Assembly: GCF_950023065.1 (NCBI RefSeq)
Contig: NC_088681.1
Coordinates: 62,840,836 to 62,904,835, forward strand
Length of the DNA: 64,000 nt
Origin: Planococcus citri
Taxonomy: Eukaryota; Arthropoda; Insecta; Hemiptera; Pseudococcidae
Direction of reading: 5' to 3'
Below, piece after piece: positions 43,247 to 54,950 of the stretch. Position 1 is the first letter of the stretch, and every line of letters starts with the position of its first letter. A program made the translations under genes and the position numbers. The notes below the pieces were generated by a model. That model was not told where the DNA came from and searched no databases. It saw nothing but the letters and a program-made list of their open reading frames with translations.

Positions 43247-44620
43247 GGAGTTTTAAAAAAAACTCTCAAATCAGGAAAAAACTGGTAAAAAAAAATTTCA
43301 TTAAATGCAAAATTCACTATTATCCATTGCAATGGTACAATATCAACGATAGCAGCTGTATTTCGAAAATTTTCTACTTCCTCTGAAATAATGACTAATT
43401 TTGATAAGTTGCAAGACGCTTTTTCAAAAATCCTGAAAACCATGACTCAATTTGGTGCTTAAAACTTTTCAAATACGTTCTAAAATAAAAGCTCTGGCGG
43501 AATTGGTTTGTTTTCATGCAAAATTTCGACCAATTTTGCTATGTCGTATGATACTTTTTCATAATTACCTGGAAATTTGACACAATTTTGGGGTTAAAAT
43601 TATCCAAATGTGCTCAATAAAGGTTTTAATAGAAATTTCTCATTTTCTGCCAAAATTTCAAATCATTTTGATGAGTTTCATTGGACACTTTTTCGAAAAT
43701 CTTGAAAATTATCATCCAACTTTAGGCTCAAAATTCTATAAAAAATAACAAAATTCCAATTTCTTGAGGTGTATGAATTTTCAGCAAGATTTGCACCCAT
43801 TTCAAATTTCAATGGGTTGCATGACATTATATTTCAAAAATCACAAAAATTATGACCTCAATTCTGGGCTTGAAATTATTCAAAAATGCTCTGAAAACAT
43901 TTTTATCGTCAAAATACACGAATCTCTTGTATAATTTTCAATGCATTTTGATCGGTCACATGACACTTTTTCGAAAATATTGAGAATCATGGCCCAATTT
44001 CGGGCTCAAAAGGCTTATTAAAATGCTCTAAAACTATTTTTGTCCGCATATTTGAATATCTCGAAAAATTTTAACCCATTTTGATTGGTGACATGGCACT
44101 TTTTCAAAAACCTCAGAAATAGGGATCCAATTTCGGGCTCAAAATTCTACAAAAATGCTCAAACAGTATTTTTGTAGAAATATTTGAATTTCTCGAGTAA
44201 TTTCATCAAAATTATGACCCTATTTTGGGTTCAAAATATGTACTTCCAAAATGATCAAAAAACATTTTAGCAGGAAAATTTGAAATTCTCCCAAAATTTT
44301 GACCAATTTGATCGGTTGCATGACACTTTTCAAAAATTTCAAGAATCATGAGTCATGACACAATTTTGAGCTCAAAATTCAATGTTAAGCTCAAAATTAT
44401 TTTTAAATGCTCAAAAAATATTTTCGTCCGAATGTTTGAATCTCTCACAAACTTTTGTTCCATTTTGACCAGTCTCACAAAACTTTTTCAAAAATCTCAA
44501 AAGTCATAACTCAAATTTTTAGCTCAAAATGATTCAAAAATGTTCAAAACGCATTTTTGTTGATCTCGTGAAATTTCAAATCATTTCGATAGACCGCAGG
44601 GTCACTTTCAAATTATTCTA
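43247..44620. repeat. Right arm of tandem units (~135-150 bp), inverted relative to 34.9-35.7 kb
   Basis: Units with a CCATTTTGATNGGTCACATGACAC-like core recur near 43527, 43660, 43807, 43942, 44070, 44303, 44459 and 44584, alternating with GGGCTCAAAATTATTCAAAA-like segments. The core is the reverse complement of the motif in the left arm. Non-coding. Confidence 0.78.
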
Positions 44621-47600
44621 CAGCAGTTCAGTTTTACTCGAAATTGAAGGGGATCGCGCAACATGCGCCATTTAATCGCCCAAAAGCTACGATACCAACC
44701 CACAAAATGATGAAAATAAACGTCGTATTTGTAATTTTAAAAATTTAGTAAGTACTTCAAATAGTAGGTACCTCACCAATCATAAAACCACAAACGTCTT
44801 CTACAACTCTCAAACGCATTCATTCTCAACATCTCGACACATCTCTATGTTGGTGATCCTGTCTCGTTTCTAAAACTCCTTGTCATTATAAATAACGAAA
44901 ATTTCGTGTCAAGTTTGCAGCCGAATGAAAAAAACAAAAAAAAAATGATCGTAATAGAAAAAACACTGGTACTTGTTAATGTTTCAAAAACAAGCAATAA
45001 TTTTAAATACTCGTTTGCCCGAGTGTATTAAAACGCTCATCATCGCACCCATAAGCATTACAAGTACAAAACATACATAAAAAAAGACCCCCCCCCCCAA
45101 AAAAAAAAAAATTACACATATTATAGCTTAAAACCAAACCTGCAAAAAATTCAAACACCCCAACGCAACAATGTTTAAAATACTCGTCGATTTGCGATGA
45201 GACCGACTCTGCGAAGTGCGAGTGCAATAAATAGAAATTTTTCGCTAGCCCACGAGTAGTTGAGCCTACGCTCGCTGATGAAAAATTATCAGCAACAGCG
45301 AACACTTTCGAGCCAGCATTAGCGAAATGGCTCTAATTCATCATCAAACCTTACCTTAAAAAAATTCACTAGAAAGTTCATTGGTTACTTCTTACTTCAG
45401 ACTCGAGAGGGGGGTACAATTGGCAATGTTTTTTGTTTAGCTTCGAGAAAAATTTGTCATCGGGCTAATTTTAAATTCACCTCATTCATAATTTTTCAGC
45501 CAAAATTACCGACTCGCGGGTGTATTTTCCCACAATATGATTCATCGAGTAAAAATTTTCAACTCTGAAGAAGGCGAAATTTCAGTTATTGGGAAGTACG
45601 AGAAAGAAAAAGTCAGACAGAAAAACGATTTAGGCGGAAAAAATTACGATGGAAAAATATTCTGTTAGCCAAGTTGTCTAATGGCCGTTTGTCAACTTGT
45701 TTGAAACCTTTATGTCAGCGATCTCATTATGTCGGCTGTACAAAATATAATTTCGAGTATCAATGATAAACTCGCGACATCTTTTAAAATAAATTAACAC
45801 CACGCGTCGGTTCGTAGATTTTTTTTTACAATCTTATATTTTCAATTTCAGAAAAATACAGGCGGGAAAATGTCTAATGCAATGATGAGGCAGTTTGAAA
45901 AATACTCATTCCAATATTATTTCTGTATCGTTCGAGGTAAAGATCATTACTGCGATGCACTTGTCAACAAATTGACAAGACGAAACAAACTTCCTGTGAA
46001 ACTTACGTGTTTCGAGATGTATTTTGACGAGAGACGTATGTATCCCATACGAGTATAAATACGCAGATATGCTTCAAATTTACGCATCGAATGACAACTC
46101 GGTTCAAATGCTTACGTATGGGATTCGTATTTCAAGTCATGTACGTATAGGCTCGTTGCCCAATACTACCATCGCATCGAATCCGGAAACACTGCTTTGG
46201 AAACTATAAATATAGCGAAACTTACTACGTACGTATACGACATCTCGCATCCGTGACCTTTTGAAAGGCGAATTGGAATTGGTATTTTAACATTGAACAT
46301 GGTCAACAAATCTCAAGTTCACATGCAGCTCCAAGTCGAGCTAAAATTTCCATAAATCATCAGTAACCCTAAATTTCGTTCGAAAATATTGCATATTCGT
46401 TGAGATGGATTTCGAGCATGGCAGACTTATACATATTACATTATACGTATAAAACAAAACAAGTTAACAATATGGACCGTGACGATCATTGGCATCTCGG
46501 TAGGACGTAATTTTTGAGTTTTACGTCATGTTTAACGTGAGTGTCGCTGCACTCCTTTTGTGTGTAGGTAATGTAAAACAATTCCAACTGGTGTAGAAAA
46601 TGTAGAAGAAAAGAACACACGTATTAATTTTATTTTCAACATTTCAGCAGTCATTGAACCTTGGTGAAATGTTTTCCTTCGATATGTTCTACGAGAAAAT
46701 CAGCCAATAGTTGATCAAATTTGTAGAGTGATGGTAACAATAACAACCTTCGTATTTGATCCAGCTTCTTCTTCTGTGAGCACATTTGCTGAGATACAGC
46801 CTTAAATGTTGGCCAAAATTTCGTTGTAAGATCATTATATTTTATGATAATGACAAAATGGTGCATTAACTTTGATTATAATAACGGCAATGTCTCTACT
46901 TCCCTATTGATATTTTTGCTAACGAGGCGTCTTTTAACGACAGAAAAACTAGCCGAGAAGTATGTAAAATTAAGGCTGAATCCTTCGGAGTTTCGCTTTA
47001 ATTAGGTTCGAACGTTTGTTTCGTGCATCAAAATGGCCCAAATAATTCATTTCTCGATTTTTAACCTCGGATTCAAATTTTTACGTAAGGCTCATATCTC
47101 CAGATCGGATGCACTCAGAGTAAATATGTTTGCAGGGTTTTGAAGACAATCAACATACGATTTATAAATTATTATTTCAAACTTGAAAATTTGAAATGTG
47201 AACTTTTTATGGTGAAAGCTCGACTATAGAAGTTGAAAGCTTACATTTATAAAACTTGAAAAAATTACTGTAAAGGTATTGAAAATGGCCTCATGTATTT
47301 TTGGAGGAGGGGGAGGGGAGATAATCATACGGGCTCCTATTTCAAAAGTATAAAGTGACAAATTAAGATTTTTTAACTGAGAGGGGATTTTCCTCAATGT
47401 TACCAAAGTCTGAGTACAAAAAAATATTAATTTTCAACTTGATAACGTTTTAGATTTAAATTCAAAATCCAAAAAAAAAAGTAGGTACTGAAACGAAATT
47501 TGAAAATTTCATAATTTTACGAAATCGAACCCAACAAAATATTCGATTTTTTTAACTAGTTTCCCCCTAATTTCAGTCCAAGGTGCGTTGATTTCATTCA

Positions 47601-48479
47601 CAATTGTTTTTTAGTCCATATGTGAGTACTGCAAGTAACAAAGAATTATGCAATTCCTGAATTTGACAAAGTGGAGTTGACTGAAAAATTTCAGCGAATG
47701 ATTCAGCTTATAATCCAACACTTTTTACTAAAAATTCGTTTAAAATCGATTTTCCACTAATTTATTGTTTAAAACAAAAATATATTGGATTCAGTGCCAA
47801 AAAAAAAACTGTGAAAAAGTTCAGTTTAACGAACCAGTTACAATTTGAGGAAGAATGTTATTCTTATTTAAAGAACGTTTTCAAAAATGCGTGGGGGGGA
47901 TGACAAATTTTCAGGGAGGAGGAATTTTTGAAAATATTCCCAAATCTTGACAAGAAAGAATATTTTGGAAACGGGGGGGGGGCTAAAAATCTGAAAACTG
48001 AAAAATCATCGATTCCACATCTCGAGCAAAAATTAAAGTTTCCCTCCAATTTCAACCATTTTTTTCAAGTTACCTACTTCTTACATATTTCGACAGCCTA
48101 GCAGACGAATAGCCACCATAATTTCTATTGTGAGTCTCGAAGGGCTGGGGGTGGGTCTCATGTTTTCGAACAATTACGATTTCTAGCAACCAGCCAAGTT
48201 TTATAAAAGGTCATTATCTGAAAACATTTAAACTTTGACCTATACGAAATTAATTTATTCAAAAATGATGGTTTTTATTTTCATTTTTCATTTTTTGTAA
48301 TAAACTAATTTTCAAAATGAAATCTCAGCGTCAACACCCTTGAAGGTCAAGTCCAAATAAGTTTTACTCCCTGCCTTCCCCTCTCATGTAAAATTTCGGC
48401 TCAACTGACCCTTATTTGGGAACCACTGTACTCAGTTCTTTCAAAATGTGTGAGAAATGATATGATTTTTCAATGTTCT
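44621..48479. other. No gene identified (about 3.9 kb)
   Basis: This is single-copy-looking and AT-rich sequence. A 71-codon minus-strand frame at 46651-46866 is Leu/Lys-rich and ends in a stop, and a 62-codon plus-strand frame lies at 45870-46058. Neither matches a family I recognise, and neither has convincing splice sites. Runs of C or G occur near 45090 and 47970. Confidence 0.4.
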
Positions 48480-49660
48480 AAAGCACGAGTACCGAAGTTT
48501 TTTGATTAATTGGCATTTTTTGAGAAGCATAGAACCGGTTCCCAAAATGTACCTTGGAAACCGTCAAAATCGTTTTTTCAAGTGTGTGAGAAATTGTAGG
48601 ATTTTTGTATTTGAAGCCAAAGTTGAGAAGTTTTTTCATCAACTGGAATTTATGAGAACCACCCAACCGGTTCTTCAAATATACATTGGGAAGCACTGAA
48701 CTGTTTTTTCACGAGTCCGAGAAATTACATATTGTTATTCTAAGACGTCAATTACGCAATTTTTTGATATTTTGAGATCTTTTTTGAGGGCATGGAACCG
48801 GTTTCCAAAATGTGCATTGAGTTGGGAGCGACTAAACCGGTTTTTTTCGAGTGTACGATGAACATTATGATTTTTTTATGTTCAAAAACCAGAGTTCTGT
48901 GGGTTTTCGATGCTCTGTAGCTTTAGCATATTTTTGAGAGTCACTGAAGCGGGATTCTAAACGTATATTTGAGAACCACTGAACCGTTTTTCAAAGTGTG
49001 AGGAAATGACAGATTTTTTGGTGATTAAAAACGTTAATTCAGAACTCCTTTTTATTAATTGACGATCATGGGAGGCATTAAACTGGTTCTCAGAAAATGA
49101 ATTAGGAACCACTGATCAATTTTTTTTGAAGTTTGTAAAAAATTGTTTGATTTTTTTTGACTTTGAAAATCTGAGTTCTGAAGTTTTTTTCATCAATTGA
49201 AATTTATGAGAAGCCTTGAACCAGTTCTCAAATTGTATATTGGGAACCACTGAATCCTTTTTCCAAATGTGTGAGAGATCACATGGTTTTTTGGTGTTCT
49301 AAGGCGTCAGTTTTGAGATTATTTGGTGTATTGCACCATTTTGTACGGTATTGAAGAGGTTCCTAAAATTTGCATCGAGTTGGGAACCACTTGACAGGGG
49401 TTTTCCCAAATGTGTGATAAATATCGTGATTTTTGATGTTTTAAAATGAGAGTTCCGTGAGTTTTTGATATCTTTGTATTTTTTTTGAGAGATACTCAAC
49501 CGGTTCCCAAAATGCACATTGGGAACCATTGAATCGATTTTCACGGTATGTGAGAAATTACAGTTTTTTTTACTGATTGAAACTGACAATTTTTTTTTGA
49601 GAAACACTGAACCGGTTTCCGAAGTGTGATTTTTTTGTCGCTGTTTTGAAAACGAAAAAC
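48480..49660. repeat. Tandem array, about nine units of 125-150 bp
   Basis: A GAACCGGTTCCCAAAATG-like motif followed by ATTGGGAACCACTGAA recurs near 48537, 48665, 48797, 48955, 49083, 49219, 49355, 49500 and 49610. Segments like GTGTGAGAAATTA and AGTTTTTTGAT lie between. The 173-codon minus-strand frame at 49299-49820 overlaps the array and is not considered a gene. Confidence 0.82.
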
Positions 49661-49929
49661 GAGTAGGTATCTTCGGGGGTCTTAGGGCCAGAAGTTTTGT
49701 ATTGAAGAGTTCAGATTTATTGAGGAACAGTTTTGAATTAATGAACCGGTTTCTGAGATGTTCAGCTCTTTCGATATACGAATAAAGAATGCCAAAAAAG
49801 AGGCCATCGTGAAGAGCCACAAACTACACTCTAACAGACAGAAGGAGCTCAGGCAGACCGATGAAGAAACTGAAGGATACTTTGACGAATGATTGTTCCA
49901 TCTAAATCATTGGACTCTTCAAAATTAGG

Positions 49930-50490
49930 AACCCAAACATCCCTCCCTTTGAGGATTCAGTTCTGATTTTAAGGGCAAATGATCATCAGGCATCTTTTAA
50001 AACCGAATTTAGGCGCGAATATTGCATTTTTAAAAATTTCAAGCATCAATTCCCTTCTATGTGACTTGCTCTGAAAGTTTCGATACCACATTATTTTTTC
50101 GATGGCTTAAAACGTTTTCACTCTCCCTCCCTCCCTCCACCTCATCTTACATAAAAGCTTAATTTTTCAAAAATACTCAAAAAATGTTATCTAGCATATT
50201 GTATTGACTCCAAAATAATATTTATTCAGTTTTCAATTTTACCTTTCTCACTCCCTCACTCACCAGTCAATTTCCTTGAACGGGTCAAAATACCAAAAAA
50301 ATTAAAAATACCATAGAAAAATAAAACTTTCAGAGCAAGCCACATAGAAGGAAATTGATGCTCAATATTCCAAAAAATACAATACCTACTTATTAGTGCA
50401 AAAATTTGATTTTCAGAGAATGTCTGATAATCATTTGCCTTCAAAATCAGAACTGAATCCTCAAAGAAGGGGGGGGGTGAGGGTTGGTGG
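49930..50490. repeat. Inverted repeat with ~170-bp arms
   Basis: The stretch about 49945-50100 (GAGGATTCAGTTCTGATTTT ... CTATGTGACTTGCTCTGAAA) returns as its reverse complement at about 50320-50485. The arms are moderately diverged and C-rich or G-rich tracts flank them. Further units of about 230 bp in the orientation of the right arm follow at about 50560-51010. Confidence 0.72.
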
Positions 50491-50559
50491 TTTGAGCTAA
50501 GAATTTTAATTTTTTTTTCGAATGCTGAAGTTTTTTGTAGGGGGAAGCGGATCAAAATG

Positions 50560-51010
50560 TATTCCAGTCAACATTTTTCAATACTCAACAAAAACTAGAA
50601 AAAAACGATAAAAAATAAAATTTTGAAACAAGAAAGTAAATACTAAATATGTAGTTTGATTGAAGAATCATCGATGAAGAAACATGGGTCATTTGTAGCA
50701 GAAAATTTCTCTGAACTCTAAAATGTTTTAATTTGAAGGGGAAGAGAAGGGAGAATGAGAGGGGAGACTAATAGGTTCAAATTCATTGAAAACATTTTTT
50801 CAGATCAAAATCTTCTACTGTCCAAAAAAAACTATTGAAAAGAAATGTAAAGAATGAAAATTTTGGTATGGAGAAGAAAATAGCATGAAAAATTGAAAAA
50901 TTTTGAAGTTTGATTATAGAAATGGGAATTTGTATGTAGTTCTCTTGGGAAGAAATTGTTTTCAAATATTTGAATTCGGGGGAGAGCCGGAGAGGAGAGA
51001 ATAGAAAAGT
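50560..51010. repeat. Two tandem units (~230 bp) continuing the inverted repeat
   Basis: Segments with CAAAAAAACTA, AAAATTTTG, TTTGATT and a final GGGGAAGAGAAGGG/GGGGAGAGCCGG tract repeat at about 50560-50780 and 50800-51010. Non-coding. Confidence 0.5.
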
Positions 51011-52470
51011 CACGTCAAAATTTAAATTCTGAATAAAGAAGAAAATAGAAATGGAAAATTTCAAAATTTGATTGAAAAAAATGAAAAAATTCGAAAAAAT
51101 TCAATTTTCAATAATTTCAAACATCAAGAAAAGTTTAAATTCATTCAGTTGTCTTATTTTGACCTCTTTCTGACGTATTTCATGAAAAAGTTGATGAAAA
51201 TTACACTCACAACAAAAAAATAAAAATTCGTTCATTTTTTGGATTTTTTCAAATTTTGATTTTTTTGTGAGGAGTTAATTTCATCGAGTGAAAGGGTTTT
51301 TCCAACTTTTTCAACAGATACGTAATAATAGGGGTCAAATGGGTCAACTTCACCTATCAAAACTTTTTTTCATGTTTTAAATTAAAAAAATCGCATTTTT
51401 TTCGCAAACTTGAAATTTTTTTAAATCAACTTTGCAACATGTTACCATCCCAATTTTTTAATATGTTCTTCAGCATAAAAAGTTGTCCATAATGTATTTT
51501 TTTCAGAATTTTTGAGAGTCGGAACGATATGAAAACTACGTTACGAAACCTTTTGAGCTAATTTTTTGTACGAAAAAAAGTGGCAACAGTGATTTTTATG
51601 ATATCACCAAAAAGCCTTTCAAAACCCCTAACTATGGGAAAATGTTCCATTTTGGTAGGTATCGCGGTTATCGAGTAATCCACTCCTGAAATGGATGATA
51701 TTTTAGGTTCACTAAAAACTTTGACACCCCCTGGCTGCCTTTAAAAATGAGCTAGAGGGCTGCGATTTGCGCCATTGGTCATCCCTTCGGAAGGTCTTTC
51801 CACAGGAAAAATTTCAAAAAAATCGCCAAACCCCCTACCACTTCTTGGTCCAATTAACGTGGAATGACCTTGGAGTAAAAAATATTCAAAAAATGAAAAA
51901 AATTAATTTTGGTTAATTTTTTTACTCTTATTTTAGATGGTTTTGTGTACAAAGAGGATCAACAATGTTTGGGGGAGTGAGGAAGGTTTTTTCTTGAAAA
52001 TGACGTTATAAAAGGTTTACCGACTTCTATTCATCTCATTTTTTTAATAATTTTTTTGTAGATTTTTTTCAAATTGGGGCGGCTCAGACTTGGGCGATTA
52101 AATTAAAAAAATAGGGAATTATTTTCTCATAAAATCCAACAACTTTAGGCAGACTTTCAAAAAATCTAAACTTCAAAATAAAAACCACCTTAATTCATCT
52201 TCAAAAATTAATCATTGAATTTTTTCAATTTTTACTACTTAACAAAATGGTAATCGAGTCATTGATAAAACTTAATAACATGATGATATCACCAATACAA
52301 CAAAAAATGAATCATTCGGTGACTTTTTCGAACACGTACGTGATTAGCTTTAGCACAGTGAAATATTCGTTCGTCAATGAGCAAAAACTACGTGACTTTT
52401 TCGTCAGGAAACCATCCACTTCAAAATCATTCTTTCTTCATCGTCGAACAAAAACCCCCATCATTATAAG
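51011..52470. other. No gene identified
   Basis: AT-rich sequence with no splice-compatible exon and no transposon ends that I can recognise. Confidence 0.4.
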
Positions 52471-52478
52471 TTAAAACT

Positions 52479-52635
52479 CACTACCACTCAAACCCATTAG
52501 ATCACGTGCATCGATGGAAACTTCCTCCAAGTAACCCTGCTTCCACGAAGGATGCTCGTTGTCGATTTGGCAACCCTTATCCATAAACACTAACGTAAGC
52601 TCGTTACCCATTAAAATAACAAATTCACTTGTAAG
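52479..52635 (-). CDS. Candidate exon of unknown product
   Basis: A minus-strand stretch reads MGNELTLVFMDKGCQIDNEH, then PSWKQGYLEEVSIDARDLMG. Composition looks coding. An acceptor AG near 52636 and a GTAGTG or GTGAGT donor near 52478 are possible; without splicing, the frame ends at a TAA at 52473. Its phase does not fit the candidate exon at 52741-52979 or the SH3 exon at 31326-31472, so it is not placed in the Unc-89 model. No family was recognised. Confidence 0.3.
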
Positions 52636-52740
52636 CCAATTTATTCGACATTAAAGAGCCAAATTATATGTACTAATACGATATACAAAGCACACAGCAA
52701 AGATAAAGCAAAAAGCGAAGCGAACCGAACGACTAATTAC

Positions 52741-52979
52741 TACGCGACGTACTCGTAGAAGAAGACGAGCCGACAAAAGCTGATGGCCGAAGCAAAGCTT
52801 GACTACGATTGCTAAGGGGTTCAGCAACTAACCCTTGTGTACCATTGATGACGGCAGCTCCGTCTCTCAGTCTAGAATCGGCGTGTTTTCTAGGAGGCCT
52901 AATCGACATCTTGTATCGGGCCGTCGAGCAATCCAACAGCATTGTTTTCTCGACCTTTCTACTAACTTCCATTTCCATC
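52741..52979 (-). CDS. Candidate first coding exon (Unc-89 N-terminus or a neighbour)
   Basis: After a TTTGTATAG acceptor the minus strand reads MEMEVSRKVEKTMLLD, later KMSIRPPRKHADSRLRDG, and ends in a Ser-rich tail before a GTACGT donor. A basic, Ser-rich leader would suit a region before the SH3 domain of UNC-89, but no direct match was recognised. The start Met could be either of the first two. Upstream sequence to 54 kb would then be a 5' untranslated or promoter region. Confidence 0.4.
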
Positions 52980-52987
52980 CTATACAA

Positions 52988-54950
52988 ACAAGTGAGGTGT
53001 CATTAAATAAGCGCACCTTGGCTCTGACGTACGTACGTATGTACAAGAGAAAAAGCAAAAAGGTAAATGTTGCGTGAGTCTTTATGACGTTAATACTATA
53101 CTAATACAAGTATACGACCGACATGTTGTGTATATACAAAAATACACACGCGGTACCCGGAAATCCGGTCACACGTAGGTACACAGATTGCGCCCAAAAT
53201 CACATCTCTGGTCGGTATAGCTTTTGATAAATGACCAAAATGCCTCGCTCCCCTCACTCCAGGTCAGGCCAGTTTAAAAATTTTAGTTTAATTAGCTCGC
53301 TGTGCGTACAACCGCTGCACTGGTAATTCTGATGGCAATTAATCGTTGTTGGCAAATACGCCATTTTCTCTCTAAGTGTTTCACGGGCTGCTAACTCGCA
53401 TACGGTGTGCTGCGAGCTGCGCTTTTCAGTTGAGAAAAATTTAATCCTCAAATGTTCAACAACGATGGCGTCTGCGCCACGCCACGTGTTTCCCCTCATC
53501 TCACCGCTGTGGACATGGGCAAGTTCAAAAAACCAGCACACGAATCGTATTATTTAACTTGTCTCACTTTCTCAGACTATAGAGATAGAGTCGGGTAAGC
53601 GACCAGAAGAAATTAAATTTTTATTCGCTCAATTTACCTAAGTATGTACTTATACAGGAGCTACGTATAGCCTTATATAATATTTTCTGGACCAGCTATT
53701 GTATTCGTATATGTATAATACTCGATCGTGGCAGCATTTTAACGAAAATTTTCACTAATGAAGCGTCACTGGTGTCCGAGAGGGAAAATACTTTGCCAAT
53801 TTTTCTCATGTGTAGGCCAAGGCCTCTTCGAATCTCGAAGGTGAATCGACATCTTTTAAAATTAAATCCTCTATCGTTTTTTGCCTGCCTGCGTTGCGTT
53901 GCGTTTTCTCATATAGTCTCTCTTATAAGTAAACAAAATTCTTGCCTTACGTATTTCACATTTTTTTTTTTTTTTTTTTGTATATTTTCATAGTATTTTT
54001 TGGTATTTGCGCGCGAATCACGTTGTGAAAACAGAAACACAACATACTCTCACAGAGTAAATAATTAGCCCACGAAGAAACATTCGTATAGATTTCTATT
54101 TTAATTCATAAGCTAAATTATTACTATATTATGCACATTGAAGCGGAAGAGACCATCACGACCGCAGTGTACACGCGTAGGTACTTTTGTATTTTTATAC
54201 GACACCCCCTTGGCCAAAAAATTCACTTGTCTTACAATGTGGCAACTTGTGTTCGGTTCGCGGTACGTGTCTTGCCCGTTTATTTTATTTTATTTTTTTC
54301 TTTAACGACGATTTGTTTATCGTTTAATAAATTAGTCGTAACCGACACACAGCCGGTCGTACTCTACTGGGTTTATTTTAAGAATGCAGGGAGAAAACAT
54401 TTCCATCTTGTTACGAAAGTACATTATGCATACTATAGTTACAGTTTATCGTGACAAATGAGCCGATCAATTTAATCCTCGTAGCAAAAAAACAAAAAGT
54501 TGACCACATATTACAAAAAAAAAAAAAAAAAAAAAAAACCGGGCTAAACGAATTTATAAATAAATCTTTGACACCCCCCCCCTCTTCTCAAAACTGTACA
54601 CTTGACAAAGTTGTTTTGAAGTTTTTGCACAAAAATAGATGGGAAATCTATATCTTGAGGACCAATTTTTAAAATTACTTAGGTATGAAAAGAACTTGGA
54701 ATAACTCGAAAGCTAATGAAAATGATGCAAAATTTACACAATCACATATCAAAAAATACACAGATGGACACATAAAAATTTTAAAATGTTCAAAATTTTG
54801 AAAAAGTTCTTAAAAAGAAAGCTTTTTAAAGACAGACGTTCGGCAAAATATTTTCAAAATATTGCAAAAATCAGGTAAAATATGTAATGTACTTATTCAT
54901 CAGAGATGTGAATATTTTTGAATGATTTAATGGTAAGTTTTATACTCGTA
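52988..54950. other. No gene identified; possible 5' region of a minus-strand gene
   Basis: It is less repetitive than its surroundings. It contains a 23-base T run near 53960-53980 and an A run near 54515-54538. No promoter motif was convincing. Confidence 0.35.

Noticed and set aside
49299..49820. 173-codon minus-strand open frame
   Set aside because: It overlaps the 125-150-bp tandem array, and its residues repeat with the array period; no family resemblance.
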